Origin: Chryseobacterium hagamense
GTDB lineage: Bacteria > Bacteroidota > Bacteroidia > Flavobacteriales > Weeksellaceae
DNA length: 64,000 nucleotides
Reading direction: 5' to 3'
Assembly: GCF_007991455.1 (NCBI RefSeq)
Contig: NZ_BJYJ01000005.1
Coordinates: 1 to 64,000, forward strand
The position numbers and the translations under genes were made by a program. The stretch's first letter is position 1; each line of letters starts with the position of its first letter. The notes beneath the pieces were generated by a model. The model did not search any database. It saw only the letters and a list, made by a program, of their open reading frames with translations, and was not told the origin of the DNA. This document shows, piece by piece, positions 17,046 through 26,311 of the stretch.

Positions 17046-19119
17046 GCTTATTGTTTTTCAGCCAGTACGAAGTCGACTGATACGCTGAGATGGTTGCATT
17101 TATCAGGGTTTTATTCTGATCTTTTTCTTTCAGCGGATTTTCGTCAAAATAAAGATTGAATTCGGGAGAGAGATTGTTTTTCTGCTGAACCAATGCGTAC
17201 TGCTTCACTTTCCGTACCGGGGAGATAATCGTTAAATGGTTGTCGCTGATAAGACCAAGGTCTTCGTAGGTCGCTACATAGGCCTTGGGCTGGAATTGTC
17301 TGGTCATCACATCCTGGCCTAAGAATTTCGACTGGTATTTAAAGTTCAGGAGGCCGAAGAGGGTAGGCATTACATCAATCTGGGACATGGTCTGGGTAAA
17401 CTTCTGCGGCCGGATAAATCCTTCCGAGAAAATCATTGCCGGAATCCGGTATTTGTCCATCGGAAGCTCGGTGTCGCCTGCGCTGGAAGCACAGTGGTCG
17501 GCAATAATCACAAATACGGTATTCCTGTACCAGCTTTGCTGCTTAGCCATTTCAAAGAATTTTCTCAGGGCGTAATCCGTGTACTTCACGCCGCCCTCAC
17601 GGGATTTCGCGTCGCCCGGAATATCAATTTTTCCATTCGGGTAGGTAAATGGCCGGTGGTTGGAAACCGTCATCCAATGGTTGAAGAACGGCTTGCCGGA
17701 TCTTGCTTCCGCATTCATGGTACTGATGGCTTTTCTGGCCATATCTTCATCTGCTACACCCCAGACATTGGCAAAGGTAATCTCTTCCGGAGTAAAGTTG
17801 TTCCGGTCTACGATGTCATAGCCGTTCCCTTTATAGAAATCCTCCATATTGTCGAAATAGCTGTAGCCACCGTATAAAAATTTCACGTCATAGCCTTTCG
17901 ATTTAAAGACGCTGCCCGTGGTAAATTTATTTTTATTGTTTTCTCTTTTAATAATGCTTTCCCCGGCCGTCGGCGGAATACATAAGGTGAGTGCTTCAAG
18001 CCCGCGCACCGTTCTGTTTCCGGTAGCATAAAGGTTGGTGAATATCAGTGATTGATCGGCCAGGCTGTCCAGGAATGGCGTAATTTTCTGCGTATTCCCA
18101 TAATGGGCCAGAAAATCTGCAGATAAGCTTTCAATCGAGATCAAAACGACATTCTTTTTCAGTTCAGGTGCTGCCGGAATGATATTTCTCTGCAACACAG
18201 GCGGAGTAAACTGGCTTAAAAAGCTTTTTTCTGCCTGCTGCTGATTGATCTCAGGGTAAAACTGGAAATAATCAAGCTCATTGTGGGTAAATGCCCAATA
18301 GAATTTCGGCAACCCGTTGGCCTGGATTTCTTCTCCGAAAACATTGTTACTTTTGATTTTTGTGGTGAAATTCAGACCCAGCAGGCTTATTCCGCATAAA
18401 ACCAGATAGGAACCCATCAGAATGGTTTTCTGCTTCAGGTTGGGAAGGTCCGACAATTCGGTTTTTGTTCTCCGGTAAATAAGAACCGTAATGGTAAGGG
18501 TTACTGCGGCAATCGCCAGGAATAGAGGAATCACGGGATAACTTTCCATGATGTTTCCGATGACTTCATTGGTATAGATGAGGTAATCGACGGCAATAAA
18601 ATTATATCTCAGTCCGAATTCATTATAAAAGAAATATTCGCTTACCGCATTGAAAACAATGAGCAGTACATACAGGAAAAGAGTGACGAAATAGAGGCTG
18701 TTTCTTATCTGCAGCCGCCTTTCCGGAAGGAAAAACATTAAGGCAAAGAAAATAATTTTCAGGCCTATAAATGTCAGTGCAATTTCAGCTATCGATCCTC
18801 CGTATTGTTTAAAGATATTGTTCGGGATCAGAAGGATATACAGAAACAACAGAATAAGCAAACTTAATATGATCTGTCCATAAGGTTTCTGGTATTTTGA
18901 ATTCGATAAAAATAGAAAATACAAAGCAAGAAAAGGGCAGGTGATAACGAAAACCAGCACATCATTCAGCACCCCGGTCAGCAGGATTTTCAGAATTTCA
19001 AAAATGCCGAAACTTGCCGTGGTAATCGGGTGAAATAAAAAAACGATTCTTGTGATCAGGGAAATGGTGAGGTATAGAGCCCCTAGATAAAGGAAGGGCC
19101 TGATTTTCTGAGCAAACAT
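17035..19119 (-). CDS. LTA synthase-like membrane sulfatase
   Basis: A 694-residue inner-membrane protein of the LTA synthase/MdoB alkaline-phosphatase superfamily. About five membrane segments fill residues 1-240; the extracytoplasmic sulfatase domain follows. Visible motifs are SIESLSADFLAHYG (metal-binding Glu), the nucleophile Thr370 in GNRTVRGLEA, and VIIADHCASS (metal-binding Asp/His). Gram-negative relatives transfer phosphoglycerol or phosphoethanolamine groups to glycans or lipids; the acceptor is unknown. A -7 box TACTTTTG lies at 19146-19153. No terminator separates it from the convergent ATP-grasp gene, and the two 3' ends overlap. Confidence 0.9.
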   Translation of the reverse strand: MFAQKIRPFLYLGALYLTISLITRIVFLFHPITTASFGIFEILKILLTGVLNDVLVFVITCPFLALYFLFLSNSKYQKPYGQIILSLLILLFLYILLIPNNIFKQYGGSIAEIALTFIGLKIIFFALMFFLPERRLQIRNSLYFVTLFLYVLLIVFNAVSEYFFYNEFGLRYNFIAVDYLIYTNEVIGNIMESYPVIPLFLAIAAVTLTITVLIYRRTKTELSDLPNLKQKTILMGSYLVLCGISLLGLNFTTKIKSNNVFGEEIQANGLPKFYWAFTHNELDYFQFYPEINQQQAEKSFLSQFTPPVLQRNIIPAAPELKKNVVLISIESLSADFLAHYGNTQKITPFLDSLADQSLIFTNLYATGNRTVRGLEALTLCIPPTAGESIIKRENNKNKFTTGSVFKSKGYDVKFLYGGYSYFDNMEDFYKGNGYDIVDRNNFTPEEITFANVWGVADEDMARKAISTMNAEARSGKPFFNHWMTVSNHRPFTYPNGKIDIPGDAKSREGGVKYTDYALRKFFEMAKQQSWYRNTVFVIIADHCASSAGDTELPMDKYRIPAMIFSEGFIRPQKFTQTMSQIDVMPTLFGLLNFKYQSKFLGQDVMTRQFQPKAYVATYEDLGLISDNHLTIISPVRKVKQYALVQQKNNLSPEFNLYFDENPLKEKDQNKTLINATISAYQSTSYWLKNNKLNR

Positions 19120-19284
19120 CTGTGTAAACTGAATATTAATTTCTACAAAAGTAAGAATAAGAGATTATTTTTTGACCGATATTTTCAAAATCTCATAAAA
19201 ATTAGAAACTTTATAAATGGTTAAAAAAAGATTAAAAAATTAATATTTTAAAAGGCTGATTTGGATGTTTTTTTATGGTATGAA

Positions 19285-19315
19285 TAAATAAAAGGGGACT
19301 GCTTTTGTAGTCCCC
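19285..19315 (-). terminator. Terminator after ribH
   Basis: Stem GGGGACT/AGTCCCC (19294-19300 and 19309-19315) followed on the minus strand by a T-rich run. Confidence 0.88.
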
Positions 19316-19342
19316 GATATGGTAAAAGTAAAAATTGCTGGA

Positions 19343-19861
19343 TCAGGAATGGCCAAAACCGATATTTCCTTTTTTAGCGGAAAGGTTTTTTCTGAAGTCG
19401 ATCATTCTCAGGGCCGTAACGGCTGCCTCGACGCCTTTGTTTCCAAGATCCCCGCCGCTTCTTGCCATCGACTGTTCCTTGGTATCATCCGTTAAGACAC
19501 AGAAAATTGTCGGGGTATCGGTTAAAATATTACAGTCCTTGATTCCTTGGGCCACTGCAGAACAGACGTAATCGAAGTGAGGAGTCTCACCACGGATCAC
19601 ACATCCGATGGAAATTACCGCGTCGAATTTACGTTCCTTGCACAGCTGCATGCTTGCATAGCTCAGTTCAAAAGCGCCAGGAACCGGAAAGAGTCTGATG
19701 TTTTCAGGTTTTACGCCTTCCTTCTGAAGGATTTCCAGGGCTGCGTCACGAAGATTGTAGGTTACAAAATCATTCCACTCAGAAAAAACAATGCCGATAG
19801 AAAACTCATCGGCATTGGTTATATGAAGTGGCTTGTAATCGGAAAGATTAACTGTTGCCAT
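19343..19861 (-). CDS. ribH: 6,7-dimethyl-8-ribityllumazine synthase
   Basis: A 172-residue lumazine synthase, the penultimate enzyme of riboflavin synthesis, joining the pyrimidinedione with 3,4-dihydroxybutanone phosphate. Active-site segments are clear: FSEWN (near 26-30), PGAFELSYA (61-69), and IRGETPHFDYVC with the catalytic His95. Length is close to the family's 150-170. It starts 3 bp after the TPR gene and is co-transcribed with it. No other rib genes lie in the window. Confidence 0.97.
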   Translation of the reverse strand: MATVNLSDYKPLHITNADEFSIGIVFSEWNDFVTYNLRDAALEILQKEGVKPENIRLFPVPGAFELSYASMQLCKERKFDAVISIGCVIRGETPHFDYVCSAVAQGIKDCNILTDTPTIFCVLTDDTKEQSMARSGGDLGNKGVEAAVTALRMIDFRKNLSAKKGNIGFGHS

Positions 19862-19864
19862 TAT

Positions 19865-20560
19865 TTAGTAATATTTAGTCATTTCGATATAAGAATCAGA
19901 CATTCCGTTGTCGTAATCCTGGTATTTTTCATCAATCGTTGCAAAATACTTTTTCGCTTCTGCATTTTTCTTTAATCCTAAAGCTACGATCCCTGCTTTT
20001 CTTGTGAAATAATAAGTGGTATAAGGATCATCTGAAGCCGATGCTGCTTTATCAAGAAGCTGCAATGCTTCATCGTTTTTGTTCAGTCCCGATTTCGCAT
20101 CTGCCATCGCGCCGTATTTCATTGCCATCAACGTTTTGTTATCAGATGAAAAATTATCAAGAAGATCGTAAGCTTCCTGGAATTTTCCTTCTTTAAATTT
20201 CAATAAACCGGCATTGTAGGCAGAAAGCTCGCCTACCGCTGTCCCGGAATATTCGTTATACGTTCCCAGGAATCCCGGATTCGCCGCTGAATTACCGCCC
20301 AACGCTTCTTTATTTTTTCCTTCAGCAAGATTTTTCTGAGCTGCCAGGAAACCTTTTACGGCTTCCACATTTTTAGGAGCTACTACAAATTGCTTGTACC
20401 CGAAGAAACCCAGTACACCCAGAACCAGTATTCCGAAAATAACTGCCAGAGGCTTTGAATATTTTTCAATGAATCTTTCCGTGTTTAAAGCTTCTCTGTC
20501 AAGATCTTTAAAAAACTCAACCGTTTCTTTACCCTCTTGCTCGTTTGTAAGTTTTGCCAT
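19865..20560 (-). CDS. TPR membrane protein (YfgM-like)
   Basis: A 231-residue protein with one membrane segment (about 38-58, PLAVIFGILVLGVLGFFGY) after a short charged N-terminus, then a mostly helical extracytoplasmic part with tetratricopeptide-like repeats (LSAYNAGLLKFKEGKFQEAY near 140-160, and later repeats at about 170-215). This is the layout of YfgM/PpiD-associated proteins, which assist periplasmic folding at the translocon; the assignment is by architecture. It is the promoter-proximal gene of a two-gene operon with ribH. Confidence 0.82.
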   Translation of the reverse strand: MAKLTNEQEGKETVEFFKDLDREALNTERFIEKYSKPLAVIFGILVLGVLGFFGYKQFVVAPKNVEAVKGFLAAQKNLAEGKNKEALGGNSAANPGFLGTYNEYSGTAVGELSAYNAGLLKFKEGKFQEAYDLLDNFSSDNKTLMAMKYGAMADAKSGLNKNDEALQLLDKAASASDDPYTTYYFTRKAGIVALGLKKNAEAKKYFATIDEKYQDYDNGMSDSYIEMTKYY

Positions 20561-20581
20561 AAATTATTAAAAATTGAAATG

Positions 20582-20613
20582 CAAATTTAATTGTTTCTGA
20601 ATGATTTACAAAA
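20582..20613 (-). promoter_or_regulatory. Promoter of the TPR-ribH operon
   Basis: On the minus strand TTTTG (20609-20613) is followed after 19 bp by TAAATTTG (20582-20589), an excellent match to the Bacteroidetes housekeeping promoter. Confidence 0.75.
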
Positions 20614-20686
20614 TACTTTCTGCGGATTATTGACGAAATATTACGAATTGTAAATTATACGCTGCCGGACGGTAAGGTTTTGTCAG

Positions 20687-20724
20687 AAAAAATGCTTCAT
20701 GAAAGATTTCACAAAGCATTTTTA
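20687..20724 (-). terminator. Terminator after apt
   Basis: Imperfect hairpin with outer arms AAATGCTT (20690-20697) and AAGCATTT (20714-20721), T-run on the minus strand, about 20 bp past the apt stop. Confidence 0.7.
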
Positions 20725-20742
20725 TATTGATTTTTGAAAAGT

Positions 20743-21279
20743 TTAGTATTCCAGGATATGATAGACTTCCGCATTGAACTTTTTCAGTTTCTCTTCCCCT
20801 TTCAGGCCGGTAAGGGCAATCAGAAAGCTGAACTGTGCTACGGTGGCGCCTTGCTTTTCTACCAGTCTGGCCGCCGCTTCGGTGGTACCGCCGGTAGCCA
20901 GAAGGTCGTCGTGGATCAGCACTTTCTGTCCGGCCTTTATCTGTCCCTCACGCGTCTCAATTACTGCACTTCCGTATTCAAGGTCATATTTTTCTGAAAT
21001 CACCGGTGGCGGCAGCTTGCCTGCCTTACGGATCAGGATGAACGGAACTTCCAGGGCGACTGCGATGGCAATCCCGAAAAGATAGCCTCGGCTCTCGATT
21101 CCGCATACGGCATCTACTTTTCCTCTGCTTGCTGCAGCCAGATCTGCAATTACCTCTTCATATAGTTTCGAATCCAGGAAAATGGGGGAGATGTCTTTGA
21201 ACTGAATTCCCGGAATCGGAAAGTCAGGGATGTTTTCAATGGTTTTTTCCAGTTTCCTGATTAATTCTTGTGATGCCAT
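20743..21279 (-). CDS. apt: Adenine phosphoribosyltransferase
   Basis: A 178-residue purine-salvage enzyme that makes AMP from adenine and PRPP. The N-terminal hood (FPIPGIQFKDISPIF), the adenine loop (GIESRGYLFG) and the PRPP-binding loop VLIHDDLLATGGTTEAA (near 121-137) are all intact. Length is typical. It follows the lipoprotein gene by 8 bp on the same strand, so the two are probably co-transcribed although no functional tie is evident. Confidence 0.97.
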   Translation of the reverse strand: MASQELIRKLEKTIENIPDFPIPGIQFKDISPIFLDSKLYEEVIADLAAASRGKVDAVCGIESRGYLFGIAIAVALEVPFILIRKAGKLPPPVISEKYDLEYGSAVIETREGQIKAGQKVLIHDDLLATGGTTEAAARLVEKQGATVAQFSFLIALTGLKGEEKLKKFNAEVYHILEY

Positions 21280-21287
21280 GTCTGTTT

Positions 21288-22493
21288 TTATGGATTGATT
21301 CTGTAGCTGGAAATCTTCCAGTCTCCGTTTACATTTTTAAGCCCGAAGGTTACTTTCAGGGCGGTAGTCTTACCGCTCTTGTCCGTGACGTCATACGTTG
21401 CATTTACACTTGCTGAATTCGCGTTTGAAGCATTGGTGGTCATATTTTTTACGCTGACATTCTTTATTGAACCGAAACCTGACGTAGGATTGGCAAAAGA
21501 TTCATAGCTGCCCCAGGTCGGGTTGCTTGCGGCATTATAAGCCGCTTTCAGGTTCTGTGCGCTTACGTTGTTCAGAAATCCTGCTACCGTAGTTTTAGGA
21601 TCAGCGGTTGGTTGCTTTGGCGCAGCCGGTACCGTAGCCGGACCTGTGGCGTTAGGATCGGCAGAAACAGAAGGAACCGTTGCATTCGGATTGTTCGGAT
21701 CAATTACGGCCGGGTCTTCCGGTACAGCCAGAGAATCCACTTTCGGTGCAGCCGGAACTTTCAGAAGGTCAGGATTTACGTCCAGTCCTACTTTTGTCAT
21801 TTTGAATGTCTTCGCGGTCGTTTTTACCGAAACCGTGATATCAATCTTGTTATCCATGACCTTTGCAGCCGGAATGGAAGAGAATTTTAAATTGAACCCT
21901 TTGAAATTGTTATCCTGCATCAGGTTTTTTGCCGTCAAAAGTTTGACACCGTTGCTGAATACTTCTAGAGTGGCTTCAAGACCGGCTCCCGTGAAGGATA
22001 CGGGCTTTCCTGTATTATCTACCAGTCGCGGTACGATCTGAATGGAGGTCGGCGCACCAAGTCCGTCATCGCCGGCAGGCCGGGTGGTAATGCTTAGCGA
22101 GTTTGCTTTTACGTCGTTCGGATCGGTTTCTTTCGCCGCTTCACTTCCGAAAATATTCATTTCACCTAAAGAAGGCGGAGCGGTACTGGCCCATTCGATC
22201 CCGTTTTTCTGCGCCACCTGGTCGGCCATCGTCATAATTTCAGGAACTTTTTTCCCGTCGATCAGCTGGCCGAGCGCTTTCAGTTCGGCAACATCGCCGT
22301 CTGCCTCCACACCGAAAGTCTTCAGAATATACAAGGCTTCATTGAATTTAATCTGCTGAATCGTCGGCAGACTGGCCGTCATATCATTGATACTCGACTG
22401 TAAAGTCTTGGTCGTGGTAGCATCTACATGATCTTTTTTGCATGCTGTAAATAACAACAGACTGAAGATGAGTAGAAAAGAAAACTTTTTCAT
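21288..22493 (-). CDS. Large lipoprotein with Pro/Ala-rich linker
   Basis: A 401-residue lipoprotein (lipobox LFTAC, Cys18 from MKKFSFLL). A longer frame starts at 22511, but a -7 box (TATTTTTG, 22511-22518) covers that codon, so 22493 is preferred. The middle (about residues 245-310) is a low-complexity linker of Pro, Ala, Asn, Val and Asp (DPNNPNATVPSVSADPNA). The last 100 residues (TVAGFLNNVSAQNLKAAY to GDWKISSYRINP) look like an NTF2/SnoaL-type fold with a closing 'GDWKI' strand; this is inference. No family is recognised for the N-terminal half. Confidence 0.75.
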   Translation of the reverse strand: MKKFSFLLIFSLLLFTACKKDHVDATTTKTLQSSINDMTASLPTIQQIKFNEALYILKTFGVEADGDVAELKALGQLIDGKKVPEIMTMADQVAQKNGIEWASTAPPSLGEMNIFGSEAAKETDPNDVKANSLSITTRPAGDDGLGAPTSIQIVPRLVDNTGKPVSFTGAGLEATLEVFSNGVKLLTAKNLMQDNNFKGFNLKFSSIPAAKVMDNKIDITVSVKTTAKTFKMTKVGLDVNPDLLKVPAAPKVDSLAVPEDPAVIDPNNPNATVPSVSADPNATGPATVPAAPKQPTADPKTTVAGFLNNVSAQNLKAAYNAASNPTWGSYESFANPTSGFGSIKNVSVKNMTTNASNANSASVNATYDVTDKSGKTTALKVTFGLKNVNGDWKISSYRINP

Positions 22494-22510
22494 TTTTTTT
22501 CCGTTTAGCA

Positions 22511-22518
22511 CAAAAATA
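22511..22518 (-). promoter_or_regulatory. -7 box before the lipoprotein-apt operon
   Basis: TATTTTTG on the minus strand, 17 bp ahead of the preferred ATG at 22493. No clear -33 TTG is present. Confidence 0.5.
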
Positions 22519-22543
22519 ATAAAACCTTTATTAATAGAGGATT

Positions 22544-23560
22544 TTATTTTTTGTTTTGTTTCTCTTTCAGATCATCTTTGAAAAATGAGCTGAAAACAGA
22601 CTGCATATTCGGAAATGTAGGATCTTCCCAATAATTTGAAGTGTAGCGGCTGCTGTTTTGGTCGAACCTGGCTTTTTCACCATCATTCTCATTGCCGAAT
22701 TCAAGTTCCGTAGGATAAAAATTGGTGTATGTAACCACCGCATTGTATTCCGGCTCGCTTTTGTGTTTCATCTTCAGGAATCCGATTTCATTGTATTCCA
22801 TAAGGTCTCTCAGCTGTTTTGTGGAATTCTGAGTATAGGCGATATTAAGAATCGATCTGACGTCGAAAAGCCGGTATCCGAAAAAAGCAAATTCTTTTTC
22901 CTGAAGAGCTTCTCCTGTAATTTCAATTTCATCTTTGTTTGTGCCCTTCAGTTCTTTCAGCACTGTATTTTTCATTTTCTGGTAATTATTGATATTTCCG
23001 ACATCTTTAAGCTTCGGAACTTTTAAAAACATTCCATAATCCCAGGAAGAAAGTTTTTTACGGTCCATTTCTGCATTTTCCAGCCCGAAGACCCTGTACT
23101 GTTCGATCCGCGTATCTTTCAGCTTTTTGGTCTTGTTGTCGAAAATGTAGGTAGCAATTCCATCCGCGTAAGAATTCAGTTTGTTATTCAACGTGACATA
23201 AGTATTGAAGTTTCCTTTTACAAAAACATATTTTGCGGGTTTGTCATTTTTGATGATTACTGCTTCGATGTCTTTAATGCGGTCATTGATTTTAATTACT
23301 TCCTTATCAAAATCCGAATAGGATAAGGTAGCTACGGAAATGTTATCATAGATCAATTGGAATTTCTCCTGTTCAGGCTTTATAAGCTGTTTATCGATTT
23401 TACCGTCAATATCTGAGAAAGCCACAATGCTCCCGTCTTTTCCGAAAACTGAAACTTTGGGTAAAGGCTTACTGGTTTTTTCAGAGATAAAAGTGATACT
23501 CTGGGCATTGAAAATAGGCAATAATGAAACATAAAAAAATAAAAAGAGAATTTTCTTCAT
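22544..23560 (-). CDS. Secreted protein with a carboxypeptidase-regulatory-like N-terminus
   Basis: A 338-residue exported protein (signal peptide ends near IFNAQ). Residues 20-110 (ITFISEKTSKPLPKVSVFGKD, then SIVAFSDIDGKID) resemble the CarboxypepD_reg-like beta-sandwich found at the start of many Bacteroidetes surface proteins. The remainder is unrecognised but has the strands and spacing seen in DUF-type envelope proteins. It is single, between the apt operon and the terminator of the act operon. Confidence 0.7.
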   Translation of the reverse strand: MKKILFLFFYVSLLPIFNAQSITFISEKTSKPLPKVSVFGKDGSIVAFSDIDGKIDKQLIKPEQEKFQLIYDNISVATLSYSDFDKEVIKINDRIKDIEAVIIKNDKPAKYVFVKGNFNTYVTLNNKLNSYADGIATYIFDNKTKKLKDTRIEQYRVFGLENAEMDRKKLSSWDYGMFLKVPKLKDVGNINNYQKMKNTVLKELKGTNKDEIEITGEALQEKEFAFFGYRLFDVRSILNIAYTQNSTKQLRDLMEYNEIGFLKMKHKSEPEYNAVVTYTNFYPTELEFGNENDGEKARFDQNSSRYTSNYWEDPTFPNMQSVFSSFFKDDLKEKQNKK

Positions 23561-23663
23561 GGTATTCTGGTTGAATTACGGGTTATAAAAAAATTAGTTC
23601 TTAATAGTAAGACAATAAAAATGGAAAAAAGTTACACTGCCGGTCTAAGTTTTTTCATAAGGG

Positions 23664-23697
23664 AATAAAAAAAGACTGATCATAATGACCAGTCTTT
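23664..23697 (-). terminator. Terminator of the act operon
   Basis: Imperfect hairpin AAAGACTG...CAGTCTTT (arms near 23671-23678 and 23690-23697) followed on the minus strand by seven T; 26 bp past the actF stop. Confidence 0.8.
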
Positions 23698-23722
23698 AGT
23701 TTTATCTTGTAATCAGTTGTCC

Positions 23723-25054
23723 TTAGAAAGGATACTCATAGATTTCAGATTCGTGTAAGTAAGGGTTTCCTGTAGGGATAAGCTTCAGTTTGGAGAGTGC
23801 AGAAAGCACGGTAAACATAAATAATCCGACTACAAAAAGAATGGCTCCAAGAATCAGCATGAACACTTCAGGTGTTTTCCAGTAAGGTCCTACGGTTCCC
23901 GGCATTACCATATTGAAGTAATCCAGGATGTGCCCGCAGATCACCACGATGGCCATGATGGTTACCACTTTATAATTTCTCTTGATGCTGCTGCTTACCA
24001 ATACCAATAAAGGTAATAAGAAGTTGATGATCAGCATCGGTAAGAAAGTAGGAGAGTAATGCTGGAATCTTCCGAAGAAGTAGTTTACCTCTTCCGGGAT
24101 GTTCGCATACCAGTACAGCATGAATTGTGCAAACCAGGTATATGTCCAAAGCATACTTGTAGCAAATAAGAATACTCCCAGATCATGCAAATGGTTATCG
24201 TTGAATTGCGGAAGGAATCCGTTTTTCTTAAGATAAACACTTAATAAAATGATTACTGCGATACCGCTCGACAGGCAGCTTACCATAGAATACCAGATAT
24301 ACATGGTAGAGTACCAGTGCGGGTCGATAGACATCAACCAGTCCCAGGCCCAGGCTGCAGAAGCAAATCCGAAGAATGCAATATATCCTACTGCCCATCG
24401 GTAAAGCATCTGGTATTCGGTTCTTGAATTGGTCTCGTCAACTTTTTTAGACTGAGCTTTCAGTTTCCATGAGAAGAAAGAAGCACCCAATACATAAATG
24501 AATGTTCTTACGGCATAGAAAGGAATATTTAAGAAAATTCTCTTTTCAAACAGGATCACATCGAAATGTGCTGAGTTAGGATCGGTAAGTTCCGGATCCA
24601 TCCAGTGGAAAAGATGTCCCTGGTGAGTAATGTTCAACAGCATCAGGATAATCAGGATTGCCCCTCCGTAAGGAATGTAAGAAGCAATTGCTTCCATTAC
24701 CCGGGTAATAATGATCGGCCATCCTGCGTGGGCAGCGTGCTGAATAGAATAAAAGAACAGTACGCAGCAGCTTACGCCGAAGAAAAATACAGCTACAAAA
24801 TGTATGGCCGCTAAAGGCTGGTTGTGTACCTGAAGTTCAGCGTGCTCAAGATGAGCCGCATGATCCTGAGGACCTACCATTTCACTTGAGTGTGTAGGCG
24901 CATTATGACCTGAAGCATGTACCGCTTCCATCATCTGTTCTATTTTCTCCGTAGAAATTCCTCTATTTAAAAAGAAACCGATACCAAACAGAACTAAACC
25001 TACAACAAGAAGGATTATAGAAGTTGATTTTAATTTTGGTGAAAAACTATACAT
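23723..25054 (-). CDS. actF: Alternative complex III subunit ActF
   Basis: A 443-residue polytopic membrane protein with about ten hydrophobic segments, the ActF subunit (quinol:cytochrome c oxidoreductase quinone-binding subunit 2). ActF resembles ActC (NrfD/PsrC type) and helps form the membrane arm of alternative complex III. A His-rich loop (HASGHNAPTHSSEM, then DHAAHLEHAE) lies between the first two membrane segments. It is the last gene of the actABCDEF operon. In many Flavobacteria cytochrome oxidase genes follow; here a terminator follows instead. Confidence 0.92.
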   Translation of the reverse strand: MYSFSPKLKSTSIILLVVGLVLFGIGFFLNRGISTEKIEQMMEAVHASGHNAPTHSSEMVGPQDHAAHLEHAELQVHNQPLAAIHFVAVFFFGVSCCVLFFYSIQHAAHAGWPIIITRVMEAIASYIPYGGAILIILMLLNITHQGHLFHWMDPELTDPNSAHFDVILFEKRIFLNIPFYAVRTFIYVLGASFFSWKLKAQSKKVDETNSRTEYQMLYRWAVGYIAFFGFASAAWAWDWLMSIDPHWYSTMYIWYSMVSCLSSGIAVIILLSVYLKKNGFLPQFNDNHLHDLGVFLFATSMLWTYTWFAQFMLYWYANIPEEVNYFFGRFQHYSPTFLPMLIINFLLPLLVLVSSSIKRNYKVVTIMAIVVICGHILDYFNMVMPGTVGPYWKTPEVFMLILGAILFVVGLFMFTVLSALSKLKLIPTGNPYLHESEIYEYPF

Positions 25055-25062
25055 TTCTTTTC

Positions 25063-25797
25063 TTATTTTTTAGTTTCGGTAGTCATTTCTGGTTTCGCAG
25101 CAGCAGTGGCCGGGGCAGCAGATGCCGTGGCCGGTGTAGCCGTAGCGGTTGCAGCAGCAGGTGCGGCAGTACCTTTCTTGAAGGCATTGATCACATACAT
25201 GGCTACTCTCCATCGGTCTCCTGCATTCAATTGTCCTGCATAAGATCCCATTGCGTTTCTACCGTTTGTTATTACATAATGAACAGACCCTACGGTAATC
25301 TCTCTGTCAGCATAGTTCGGTACACCGGAGAAAGCTCCGGATTGTACGATCGGTCCCTGTCCGTCTCCGCCAACTCCGTGACATGCGCCACAGGTTTTCT
25401 CGAAAAGGTTTTTCCCTCTTTCAAGATCCTTTGCTGCATTCGCAGGATTCAAAGGAGAAGCGGTGATGGTTTTGGATGCATCATAGCCGGCATTATACTG
25501 ATCCGGTGTTTTAGGAAGCAAAGCTTCTTCAAATACGCCGTCTTTGTTCTGTGCAACGGATCCTTCTACAGGAGTAAGCCCTGTAGCTCCGTTATTTCTT
25601 ACGAAAGCGGGGATTTCATTTTCATGATCCGAATAAGCATCCTGAGCTTTCATCAAAGGGTCATAAGCAACCGGGAAATACATGTCCGGGAAATAAACCA
25701 GCGGTGTATTGTCTTTCGGTCCGCAAGAGTTAAGTAAAACGGTTGTTAAACCTAAAACTGCTGTAATTCTTAGTACATTCTTTTTCATTTTAAGCAT
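25063..25797 (-). CDS. actE: Alternative complex III monoheme cytochrome c ActE
   Basis: A 244-residue lipoprotein cytochrome c (lipobox LLNSC, Cys25). One heme site, CGACHG (Cys136, Cys139, His140), lies in a class I cytochrome c domain, with a distal Met likely in NAMGSYAGQL. The C-terminus is an Ala/Thr/Pro-rich tail. ActE is the heme subunit that passes electrons on from the complex. Two start codons are possible (MLK or MKK three codons later); the first overlaps the end of actD by 8 bp. Confidence 0.93.
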   Translation of the reverse strand: MLKMKKNVLRITAVLGLTTVLLNSCGPKDNTPLVYFPDMYFPVAYDPLMKAQDAYSDHENEIPAFVRNNGATGLTPVEGSVAQNKDGVFEEALLPKTPDQYNAGYDASKTITASPLNPANAAKDLERGKNLFEKTCGACHGVGGDGQGPIVQSGAFSGVPNYADREITVGSVHYVITNGRNAMGSYAGQLNAGDRWRVAMYVINAFKKGTAAPAAATATATPATASAAPATAAAKPEMTTETKK

Positions 25798-26311
25798 CTT
25801 TAACCGTTATTTCTTCAACTCCCGTTTCAATAAGCAACTGCTTTACGGACTCTACATCCTCAGTTACGAATTCCATCATGAATTTATCGTCCGTTGTTCT
25901 CGGATCCGGGTTTTGTGCCGGTGCTCCCGGATACATTTTGTTTCTTACAAGGAAAGTCAATGACATCATGTGGGCCGCGCAGAATACCATAAGTTCGAAC
26001 ATCGGTACTACGAATGCCGGCATATTGTGTCCCCAGTCGAAAGCCGGTTTACCACCGATATTCTGCGGCCAGTCGTGATTCATTACATACCAGGTTAAAG
26101 TAGCTCCGATCGTTACTCCGTAAAGAGCGTAAAGAAAGGCGGCATCGGAAATTCTTGTTTTCTTCAAACCTAAAGCTTTGTCTAGCCCGTGAACCGGAAA
26201 CGGAGTATATACTTCGTTGATTGCGATTCCTTTATCGTTGAATGCCTTAACGCCGTTCATCAAATCGTCGTCGTCGGCATAAAGTCCGTATACAATTTTA
26301 GTGGTGCTCAT
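25790..26311 (-). CDS. actD: Alternative complex III subunit ActD (DUF3341)
   Basis: A 173-residue membrane subunit of the DUF3341/ActD family with two membrane segments (about 65-85 and 105-125) and a typical start MSTTKIVYGLYADDDDLMNG. A longer frame begins at 26338, but that start lacks conservation and lies deep inside actC. With the ATG at 26311 the overlap with actC is 14 bp. Its motif PFPVHGLDKALG is characteristic. It has no cofactor of its own. Confidence 0.92.
   Translation of the reverse strand: MSTTKIVYGLYADDDDLMNGVKAFNDKGIAINEVYTPFPVHGLDKALGLKKTRISDAAFLYALYGVTIGATLTWYVMNHDWPQNIGGKPAFDWGHNMPAFVVPMFELMVFCAAHMMSLTFLVRNKMYPGAPAQNPDPRTTDDKFMMEFVTEDVESVKQLLIETGVEEITVKDA

Noticed and set aside
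25024-25737. 237-residue plus-strand frame
   Set aside because: Shadow of actE; Ser/Cys/Arg-rich with no domain.
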